DNA of 11,834 nucleotides from Bacteroidales bacterium (lineage in GTDB: Bacteria; Bacteroidota; Bacteroidia; Bacteroidales; JAADGE01), in contig JAOZQB010000085.1 of NCBI GenBank assembly GCA_029932445.1, positions 1-11,834 of the forward strand. The letters run 5' to 3'. Under the pieces are notes generated by a model that saw only the letters and a program-made list of their open reading frames with translations, ran no database searches and was not told where the DNA came from. The translations under genes and the position numbers were made by a program. Each line of letters opens with the position of its first letter. Position 1 is the first letter of the stretch. Positions 5,219 to 11,834 of the stretch are shown in pieces.

Positions 5219-7912
5219 ATGAAAATTATGAAAACTTATTCTAAATTATTATTCATTCCGGCAACGGTTGTTTCTGCTCTTATTTTTGTATTTTTATTTT
5301 CTCCTGAAAACAAACAAGATAACAGAAAGAAATATGAACGGTTTTTACTTTCCGAATCCTCAAAATTTTATCAAACTCAAAAACATCATTCAAAAAAATT
5401 TGATAAACCGGAGCAAGCTGCATTCCAAAATTTTTTAATGACTTTAGATCCGAAACTCGGCAGAATTCCGGAAGACCGATTATATAAATCATATCTGCAA
5501 ACCAAACAATTTGCACCGAAAACAGAAACAATACTATGGGAAAATATTCCCGTTAAAATGGGCGGTCGTTCCAGAACCTTAATGTGGGATCCGAATGATG
5601 CCGGCGGAAATAAAGTATGGTCCGGTTCGGTAACCGGCGGATTGTGGTATAATAATGATATTACTGATGATAACTCGACATGGCAACCGGTTAATGATTT
5701 ATGGCAAAGCTTAAGTATGGGAACAATGACTTACGACCCTAACAATACGCAAATTTTTTATGCAGGAACCGGAGAACCCGAAACAGCCGTTACAACCTAT
5801 CGTGAATCTTCGGGTGTGGGAGTCGGTATTTATAAATCTTCTGACAGCGGTAATACATGGACTTTACTGTCTTCAACTTCTGATTTTAAATATATTACGG
5901 ATATTGTGGTTAAAAACGAAAACGGTACAAGCGTTATTTATGCCGGTGTCGTTTCCGGAGTTTATCAAGGTGAAACACAGCAAAGTACACCAAATGACGG
6001 ATTATACCGCTCTGCTGACGGAGGAACGACTTGGACACAAGTTTTACCCAATATTCCGGGTGAAACAGTTCCATACTCTCCTTCCGATATTGAATTAACG
6101 GCAGACGGCAGAATTTTTGTCGGAAGCATGCCGAATTTAAACGAAAAAGGGGCTGCAACAATCTTATTTTCCGATACCGGATTAAGCGGTTCTTGGACGA
6201 CATATAATAGTTATGTTACAACTATCTTAGGAGAAACACCTTATAATATTCCCGGCAGGATAAAACTTGCAGCTGCTCCTTCAGATGCAAACGTCATTTA
6301 TGCGGCAATTGCTTCGGGATCGGATACCGAAACCGTTGAATCTTTCAGAAAATGGGTTTGTAATCATATTATTCGTTCCGATAATAAAGGTGTAAGTTGG
6401 ACAGCAAAAAACATCCCTCAAGATAATTGGGCATACCTTGCTTGGCACGCTTTGGTTATGAAAGTTGACCCGAATAATACAAATAATTTATATGCCGGCG
6501 GATTGGATTTATACAAATCAACTGACGGAGCTGTCTCATGGAATCATATTTCATCATGGTATGGAAATGAAAGTGACGGAAATTATGTTCATGCCGATCA
6601 ACATAAAATTGCTTATAAACCCGGCAACTCGGATGAAATGATTTTTGCAACGGACGGCGGTGTTTTCTATACCTCTTTAGGAACAGATGAATATCCTGTT
6701 TTTGAACAAAAAAACAACAATTTTAATACGCTGCAGTTTTATTCTTGTGCTCTTAATCCTGCCGAAGGCAGTACCGATTATTTAGGCGGATTACAAGATA
6801 ACGGAACCGTTATTCATCAAAATAATCAACCTATTACCGTTGATAACATGATTGACGGCGGAGACGGAGCATATTGTTTTTACGATAAAGACGAACCTAA
6901 TATTGCAATTACTTCTTATTATGATAATTCCTATTCTTTTTGGAATAATTATAATTATATTAATTACGGAGGCGGTTCTTCCGGAACTTTTGTAAGTCCG
7001 GCAGATTATGATTCGGAACATAATACTTTATTTTGCAATGCCGTAACTTTTACCGGAAATTATCAAGATAAATTATTAAGAATAACCGGGATACCAAACA
7101 ATCCGAATGAACAATTTATTTCAGTAAACACAGGCTCAACCGTTCCTTTTTCATGTATCCGAGTTTCTCCATTTTCACCTTCAAATAATACAACTCTTTT
7201 TGCGGGAACGATGTCAGGGGGCTTATTTAAAATTGAAAATGCAGGAACTTCACCTATAACAACAGAACTAACAGGGAACAGTTTTCCTGCTGCTGCAATT
7301 TCGAGTATCAGTTTCGGAGCTTCGGAAAATTTTATTCTTGTAACATTTTCAAATTACGGTGTTTCTTCCGTGTGGTTAACTGAAGACGGTGGTAACACTT
7401 GGACAGAAAAAGAAAGTAATTTGCCGGATATTCCCGTGCGGTGGTCGATTGTACATCCTGATAATCAAAAAAATGTGATGCTGGCAACAGAACTCGGTAT
7501 TTGGACAACCGAAGATATAACAGCAGATAATGTAGTTTGGGATCAAGCAATTAACGGTATGGCAAATGTTCGTGTTGACATGTTAGATATGAGAAACAAT
7601 GATAATATGATTTTGGCAGGAACACACGGCAGAGGTTTTTATACGGCGATTTATAATGTGTATCCGGAATCTGTTAATGATACTGAGAAAAGTGATATCA
7701 CAATTTATCCGAATCCGTCAAACGGAATTATTTATATTAATTCAAAAAATAAATCTCAAAAGAATTATGAAGTTTATGATATAACGGGACGAATTGTAAA
7801 AAAAGGGATTCTCAATAATTCAGTCAATAAAATTAATTTAGAAAATGTAAGAAGCGGTAATTATCTCATTAAAATCGGCAATAAAACATTTAAGCTGATT
7901 TTGAGCAAATAA
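5219..7912 (+). CDS. T9SS-exported Asp-box (BNR/sortilin-like) beta-propeller protein
   Basis: A large (897-residue) predicted surface or extracellular protein. The N-terminus (MKIMKTYSKLLFIP...) has lysines and a hydrophobic stretch to about residue 29, a Sec signal without an obvious AxA cleavage site. From about residue 107 comes the WENIPVKMGGRSRTLMWDPND pattern, common at the start of Bacteroidota propeller proteins. Asp-box motifs (S/TxDxGxTW) occur near residues 207 (SSDSGNTW), 265 (SADGGTTW), 387 (SDNKGVSW), 434 (STDGAVSW) and 721 (TEDGGNTW), each marking a beta-propeller blade turn. The last ~70 residues (YPNPSNGIIYI from 830, ending KTFKLILSK) are a type A T9SS sorting domain. No catalytic residues of sialidases can be assigned, so a binding role is as likely as an enzymatic one. 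An alternative start is the ATG at 5228. The stop is 3 bp from that of convergent dnaG. Confidence 0.88.
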   Translation: MKIMKTYSKLLFIPATVVSALIFVFLFSPENKQDNRKKYERFLLSESSKFYQTQKHHSKKFDKPEQAAFQNFLMTLDPKLGRIPEDRLYKSYLQTKQFAPKTETILWENIPVKMGGRSRTLMWDPNDAGGNKVWSGSVTGGLWYNNDITDDNSTWQPVNDLWQSLSMGTMTYDPNNTQIFYAGTGEPETAVTTYRESSGVGVGIYKSSDSGNTWTLLSSTSDFKYITDIVVKNENGTSVIYAGVVSGVYQGETQQSTPNDGLYRSADGGTTWTQVLPNIPGETVPYSPSDIELTADGRIFVGSMPNLNEKGAATILFSDTGLSGSWTTYNSYVTTILGETPYNIPGRIKLAAAPSDANVIYAAIASGSDTETVESFRKWVCNHIIRSDNKGVSWTAKNIPQDNWAYLAWHALVMKVDPNNTNNLYAGGLDLYKSTDGAVSWNHISSWYGNESDGNYVHADQHKIAYKPGNSDEMIFATDGGVFYTSLGTDEYPVFEQKNNNFNTLQFYSCALNPAEGSTDYLGGLQDNGTVIHQNNQPITVDNMIDGGDGAYCFYDKDEPNIAITSYYDNSYSFWNNYNYINYGGGSSGTFVSPADYDSEHNTLFCNAVTFTGNYQDKLLRITGIPNNPNEQFISVNTGSTVPFSCIRVSPFSPSNNTTLFAGTMSGGLFKIENAGTSPITTELTGNSFPAAAISSISFGASENFILVTFSNYGVSSVWLTEDGGNTWTEKESNLPDIPVRWSIVHPDNQKNVMLATELGIWTTEDITADNVVWDQAINGMANVRVDMLDMRNNDNMILAGTHGRGFYTAIYNVYPESVNDTEKSDITIYPNPSNGIIYINSKNKSQKNYEVYDITGRIVKKGILNNSVNKINLENVRSGNYLIKIGNKTFKLILSK

Positions 7913-7915
7913 ATA

Positions 7916-9853
7916 TTAAAGTAACGCTGTTTTTTCCAGGATTTGAGTTAATTGAACTTTTAAGCTGTCAAATACTTTCAATTCCTCCAACAACCGGTTT
8001 AATTGGTCGTCATAAGTATCAGAACGCTGTAATTGAGCCAGTTGTTTTTTAATTTCTTCTATTTTTAATTGAACAATTTTCAATTTAAAGGTATCTATTA
8101 ATTCGGGAATTAACTCATCCAAGTGTTTTTCGACACCGGTATTTACAGCTCCGTGAATTTGCCAAATTTTACTTAACTCTTGTTTTGGTCCTAATATTTC
8201 AGCCGCAATTTTGCTGATTTTTTCATTTTCATGTTTCAAAAAATAATCTTGTACCGATTCGGCATTATCTGAAAAATAATTCTCATAATCTTGAAATATT
8301 TCTTTATAAATCAAATTATGAAATTCCAAATCATCATTTTTAATTTCGGAAATAATAAATTCGGCAACCGATATTTTTTCTTCGGCATCTTCAATTTCAA
8401 TAATTTCACTTCCGTAGGTAAGAAGAAAATTTAAAATCTCTTTTTCGATTATTTCAGAATAAATCCCGGCAGTTTCAATCGGCAATTGCGGTTTTGCCGG
8501 TTTTTGTTTAACTGTTTCGCCGTAATTTTTTTTCCTCCGGTCTTCAAAATTTTTCCGCAATATTTTCGTAACTTCCGAATACAATGCTTCTTCGCTGACA
8601 TTCAGCTGCTTTGAAGTAGAACGAATATATTCTCCTCTTAAAATTCTGTCCGGAATAACCGAAATTGACTTAACAATATCCTTAATGAGTTGTGCGCGTT
8701 TTATCGGATCATTTTTTGCTTCTTCGGCGAACAAATCAACTTTAAATCGAATAAAATCTTCTTCATTATCAGCTATGTATTTTTCAATTTCTTCCGAACT
8801 GCGTTTTTTAGCAAAAGTATCCGGATCTTCACCTTCGGGAAGTGCAATAATGCGAACGTTCATTTCTTCGGCAAGTGCCAAATTGATTCCGCGTAAAGAT
8901 GCTTTGATACCGGCAGCATCTCCGTCATAAATAATACTTAAATTTTTTGTAAACCGCCGAACAAGTTTTATTTGTTCAACAGTTAAAGAGGTTCCGGAAG
9001 AAGCCACAACATTCTCAATACCTGACTGATACATTGATATTACATCTGTATATCCTTCAACCATAAAGCATTTATCATGTTTAACAATTGCATTTTTAGC
9101 AAAATAAATTCCGTAAAGAATTTTCGATTTATGATAAATTTCCGACTCAGGCGAATTAAGATATTTTGCCGTTTTTTTATCGGCTTTTAATGTTCTCCCG
9201 CCAAATGCAATCACTTTTCCCGATAGCGTGTGAATCGGAAAAATAACACGTTCTGCAAAACGGTCAAACTGATAATCATTTTCTTTTGCAATTGTTAATC
9301 CGGTTTCAGTTAAAAATTGAAGCTTATAACCGGCTTTTACAGCATTCTCCGTTAGAGCATCTCTTTTTTGAGGACTCCAACCGAGTTCAAATTTTTTAAT
9401 TATATCATCCCTGAAACCGCGCTCTTTAAAATAGCTTAAAGCGATATTTTTACCCTCATCGGTTTCATTAAGTGTTTTTTTAAAGAAATTTTTGGCAAAT
9501 TCGGTAACGATAAACAAGCTGTCAATGGTTTGTTTTTCCTGAATTTTCTCTTCGGTAAGTTCTTCTTCGACAACTTCAATATGATATTTTTTAGCAAGAA
9601 TTTTCAGGGCTTCCGGGAATGACACTTTTTCATGTTCCATTACAAACTTTACCGAATTTCCGGCAGCACCACAACCGAAGCATTTATAAATACCCTTTGC
9701 AGGAGACACAACGAATGAAGGTGTTTTCTCATCATGAAACGGACAATTTCCTTTATAATTTACACCGGCACGTTTCAAATTGACATAGTCTTTCACAACA
9801 TCATAAATGTCGGCAGCATCAAATATTTTATCTACGGTTTCTTTGGGTATCAT
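7916..9853 (-). CDS. dnaG: DNA primase
   Basis: This primase makes the short RNA primers for replication and works with the replicative helicase DnaB. The 645 residues are a normal length. The N-terminal CHC2 zinc finger has ligands C37, H40, C58 and C61 (NCPFH, KCFGC). The RNA polymerase core follows, with ERVIFPIHTLSGKVIAFGGR near 201-220. The TOPRIM domain carries the metal-binding acidic residues E266 (VEGYTD) and D310/D312 (YDGDAAG), and GEDPDTF is near 341-347. The C-terminal region from about 450 is charged and helical, as expected for the helicase-interacting part. The start is the ATG at 9853, 1 bp after the stop of the ATPase gene, so the two probably share a transcript and translation may be coupled. 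Confidence 0.97.
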   Translation of the reverse strand: MIPKETVDKIFDAADIYDVVKDYVNLKRAGVNYKGNCPFHDEKTPSFVVSPAKGIYKCFGCGAAGNSVKFVMEHEKVSFPEALKILAKKYHIEVVEEELTEEKIQEKQTIDSLFIVTEFAKNFFKKTLNETDEGKNIALSYFKERGFRDDIIKKFELGWSPQKRDALTENAVKAGYKLQFLTETGLTIAKENDYQFDRFAERVIFPIHTLSGKVIAFGGRTLKADKKTAKYLNSPESEIYHKSKILYGIYFAKNAIVKHDKCFMVEGYTDVISMYQSGIENVVASSGTSLTVEQIKLVRRFTKNLSIIYDGDAAGIKASLRGINLALAEEMNVRIIALPEGEDPDTFAKKRSSEEIEKYIADNEEDFIRFKVDLFAEEAKNDPIKRAQLIKDIVKSISVIPDRILRGEYIRSTSKQLNVSEEALYSEVTKILRKNFEDRRKKNYGETVKQKPAKPQLPIETAGIYSEIIEKEILNFLLTYGSEIIEIEDAEEKISVAEFIISEIKNDDLEFHNLIYKEIFQDYENYFSDNAESVQDYFLKHENEKISKIAAEILGPKQELSKIWQIHGAVNTGVEKHLDELIPELIDTFKLKIVQLKIEEIKKQLAQLQRSDTYDDQLNRLLEELKVFDSLKVQLTQILEKTALL

Positions 9854-9854
9854 T

Positions 9855-11006
9855 TTACAAAAGGTCTAAATTTTGCCAATTTATAATTGTATGTTCAGTT
9901 CTTTTTTGGATATCATTTCCTCCGTAAACCAAAAATGTTTCGGAATCTTTTTTTAATTTTTTAAATATGTTTAAGTTTCTGAACATATCATTTTTTATAG
10001 TTTTAGCAGATTTTATTTCAATAGCTTTTAATTTCTCACCCGTATCTATCAAACAATTTATTTCGGTTTTATTGCTTTCTCGCCAGTAATATATATCACC
10101 GCTTAATAAACCGTTTTGTTTTTGTTTCATTAGTTCTGAAATAATTAAAGTTTCAAATAAACTGCCTTTTGCGAAATGATAATCTAATTGTTCCTCGTTT
10201 TTGATATTCATTAAAGAACAAGCTAATCCCGTATCATAAAAGTATAATTTCGGTGATTTTGAAATTCTTTTGTTGAAATTCCGGTAATACGGGGGAAGTA
10301 AAAATATTATAAAACTTGCTTCAAGAATTGAAATCCATTTTTGCGTGGTTTTATATGAAATACCTATTTGACTGCCTATTTCGCTTAAATTGACGATTTG
10401 TCCGGTGTGCCCTGCACAAATTTTCAGGAAAGCAGTAAACCTGTTTAAATCCGAAATGTTTAATAATTTTCTTACATCACGTTCAACATACGTATTTATA
10501 TAATCAGGCAGCCATTCATCGGGCTGAATATTTTGGTCATAAATTCGCGGATATAACCCTTTTGTTATGTATGTTTCATATTTTTTATGATAATATTCGG
10601 TATTTTTCAGTTCGTTTAAAGAAAAAGGTAAAAGATTAAATATCGCCGTTCTTCCCGCTAAACTTTGTGATATTTTTTCCGATAACAGAAAATTTTGCGA
10701 GCCTGTTAATATAAATTGTCCTTTAATTCCGGAATTATCAACAATAAATTGTATTTGAGAAAAAATCTCAGGAACATTTTGTGCTTCATCAATAATAATT
10801 TTATTATTATATTTTTCAAAAAAACCGATAATATCCTGCTTTGCAAAGTCTCTTGTCGTTATATTTTCAAAATTTAAATATTTATAATCTTTAAAAAGAT
10901 ATTTTACCAAAGTTGTTTTACCGGATTGGCGAGGTCCCGTAACTGTTAATACCGGCAGTTTTTCAGACGCTTTTAATATTTTTTCGGATATGTTTCTTTT
11001 TATCAT
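9855..11006 (-). CDS. AAA-family ATPase with DUF4143-type C-terminal domain
   Basis: A 383-residue ATPase of the widespread AAA_14/DUF4143 group, whose cellular role is not established. The nucleotide-binding core shows Walker A GPRQSGKT at residues 24-31, Walker B IIIDEAQ at 70-75 and sensor-like ILTGSQN at 99-105. The family-typical YVERDVRKLL is near 173-182, followed by a winged-helix-like part (IGSQIGISYKTTQKWISILEASFI). The C-terminal region has LFETLIISEL, YYWRES, E315xxCLID and AIEIKSAKT, resembling a PD-(D/E)xK nuclease fold (E330xK332), possibly active. The start is fixed at the ATG at 11006 because the next Met lies beyond Walker A. The gene is intact and sits directly upstream of dnaG. 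Families of this type are patchily distributed, so acquisition in front of dnaG is plausible but inferred. Confidence 0.9.
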   Translation of the reverse strand: MIKRNISEKILKASEKLPVLTVTGPRQSGKTTLVKYLFKDYKYLNFENITTRDFAKQDIIGFFEKYNNKIIIDEAQNVPEIFSQIQFIVDNSGIKGQFILTGSQNFLLSEKISQSLAGRTAIFNLLPFSLNELKNTEYYHKKYETYITKGLYPRIYDQNIQPDEWLPDYINTYVERDVRKLLNISDLNRFTAFLKICAGHTGQIVNLSEIGSQIGISYKTTQKWISILEASFIIFLLPPYYRNFNKRISKSPKLYFYDTGLACSLMNIKNEEQLDYHFAKGSLFETLIISELMKQKQNGLLSGDIYYWRESNKTEINCLIDTGEKLKAIEIKSAKTIKNDMFRNLNIFKKLKKDSETFLVYGGNDIQKRTEHTIINWQNLDLL

Positions 11007-11010
11007 ATTG

Positions 11011-11042
11011 CAAATATAAAGTATGCAAATTAGAAATCCAAA
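11011..11042 (-). promoter_or_regulatory. Predicted promoter of the ATPase-dnaG unit
   Basis: On the minus strand TTTG (11042-11039) is followed after 20 nt by TATATTTG (11018-11011) and CA, a good Bacteroidota match. The -7 box ends 4 nt before the ATG at 11006, so the mRNA would be essentially leaderless. The -33 box is in the loop of an 18-bp inverted repeat, and the spacer is one of its arms. Confidence 0.6.
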
Positions 11043-11060
11043 TTCTAATTTGCATACTTT
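11018..11060. repeat. 18-bp perfect inverted repeat with 7-nt loop, over a stop codon and a promoter
   Basis: Bases 11018-11035 pair without mismatch with 11043-11060; the loop is 11036-11042. On the minus strand the first arm contains the last codons and stop (TAG, 11047-11045) of the glycosyltransferase. The second arm is the spacer of the ATPase promoter. As RNA it would form a strong AT-rich hairpin that could end the glycosyltransferase transcript, although what follows (TATATTTGC) is a poor U-tract. As DNA it could be an operator. Confidence 0.85.
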
Positions 11061-11800
11061 TTGAACAGTTGAGGAATTTTTGAAATGTTTTTAAGAAAAA
11101 CTGTATGAATGCTTCCGAGATTATTTTTTTTCAATGCTTTCAGATCTTCTTTCATTTTTTTAAAAATGTTTTTGATGCTTTTATTGCTTTCACCGCCGAT
11201 GCGCATTTTTATCATTACTTCATGCAAATAGGCGGTTGAAATTTTATATTTTCCTATAAATCGAAGAATTATATCATAGTCGGCAGCAATTCTGAAATTT
11301 GTGTCAAACAGCCCGTATTTATCATAAATTTCTTTTCTGACAAAGAATGTCGGGTGCGGAGGCATCCATCCTTTTTTTAATTTTGAAAACGTAAATTCTC
11401 CGGATTTCCAATAACGAATTATTTTATTCGTATCATCTTTTGAGACATATTGCAAATCACCGAATATACTGTCTGTTTTCTTTTCGGAAAAAAGAGTTGC
11501 CGCTTTTTCAATAACCGTATTGTCCGCATAAATATCATCCGCATGAAGAAATACAATAATATCTCCGCTTGCATTTTTAATCCCTTTATTCAAAGCATCA
11601 TAAATTCCTTTATCGGGTTCGCTTATTATTTTTGAAATTTTTCCTGAATTCTCGTTAATGACGGAAAGTGTATTATCGGTTGATGCTCCGTCAATAATAA
11701 TATGTTCAATATTTTTATACGTTTGCGATGCAACTGAATTTATGGCATCTTTTATCGTTTTTTCACTGTTATATGTTGCAGTTATTATTGAGAATTTCAT
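11045..11800 (-). CDS. Family 2 glycosyltransferase
   Basis: A 251-residue GT-A fold glycosyltransferase that transfers a sugar from a nucleotide-sugar donor, probably to a lipid-linked glycan in the cytoplasm. Motifs in order: SIITATYNSEKT at 4-15; IIDGASTDNT at 35-44 (donor-binding Asp); SEPDKGIYDALNKGI at 60-74, typical of WcaE-like polysaccharide transferases; the metal-binding LHADD at 85-89 (DxD equivalent); PPHPTFFVRKEIYDKYGLFD near 147-166; and AADYDIILRF at 172-181 with the likely catalytic acidic residue. There are no transmembrane helices. Donor and acceptor cannot be told. It may belong to an exopolysaccharide or O-antigen locus continuing beyond the right edge. Only 34 bp upstream are visible and contain no promoter, so it may be part of a longer transcript. 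Its stop codon lies inside the inverted repeat at 11018-11060. Confidence 0.93.
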   Translation of the reverse strand: MKFSIITATYNSEKTIKDAINSVASQTYKNIEHIIIDGASTDNTLSVINENSGKISKIISEPDKGIYDALNKGIKNASGDIIVFLHADDIYADNTVIEKAATLFSEKKTDSIFGDLQYVSKDDTNKIIRYWKSGEFTFSKLKKGWMPPHPTFFVRKEIYDKYGLFDTNFRIAADYDIILRFIGKYKISTAYLHEVMIKMRIGGESNKSIKNIFKKMKEDLKALKKNNLGSIHTVFLKNISKIPQLFKKYAN

Positions 11801-11834
11801 TCGGTAAAAATAAAAAAAGAAATTGATATTATTA

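Noticed and set aside
5280..5531. Antisense open frames within the exported protein gene, here and at 5934-6203, 6456-6650, 6791-7021 and 7332-7550
   Set aside because: They have no recognisable protein features and lie wholly inside a gene with clear Asp-box and T9SS motifs.
8685..8930. Plus-strand open frames opposite dnaG
   Set aside because: Low-complexity Ser/Phe-rich translations opposite the conserved TOPRIM region; shadows of dnaG.

Overview
The window looks like a chromosomal segment of a low-GC member of the Bacteroidota. The evidence is a type IX secretion (T9SS) C-terminal sorting domain on the large exported protein, several promoters with the phylum-specific -7 box TAnnTTTG (three of them with TTTG 19-20 nt upstream), and no Shine-Dalgarno-like sequences before starts. 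The order or family cannot be fixed from this sequence alone.

Layout. Positions 1-234 (minus) hold the N-terminal part of an FAD/NAD(P)-dependent oxidoreductase resembling sulfide:quinone oxidoreductases. It is divergent from a sodium:solute symporter (388-1842, plus). The symporter ends inside the 3' end of a small two-TM protein (1816-2310, minus), which lies 3 bp downstream of gmd (GDP-mannose 4,6-dehydratase, 2314-3432, minus). Upstream of gmd is metK (3520-4797, minus). The 421-bp gap 4798-5218 holds the metK leader, with a probable SAM-II riboswitch directly at the predicted transcript start, the metK promoter, and a ~193-bp palindrome-rich element with 13-bp terminal inverted repeats. 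Next come a T9SS-exported Asp-box beta-propeller protein (5219-7912, plus), then convergent dnaG (7916-9853, minus), an AAA ATPase with a DUF4143-type C-terminus 1 bp upstream of dnaG (9855-11006, minus), and a family-2 glycosyltransferase (11045-11800, minus).

How the genes relate. Most are unconnected housekeeping and accessory genes. gmd and the glycosyltransferase both fit surface-polysaccharide synthesis, but no further polysaccharide gene is visible. metK appears to be controlled by its own product through the leader RNA. The ATPase and dnaG probably share one transcript, starting from a promoter embedded in an 18-bp perfect inverted repeat that also contains the stop codon of the glycosyltransferase.

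I see no clear novel multi-gene system. The most unusual signals are non-coding: the SAM-II-like leader, the MITE/REP-like element between divergent genes, and the inverted repeats on two promoters.
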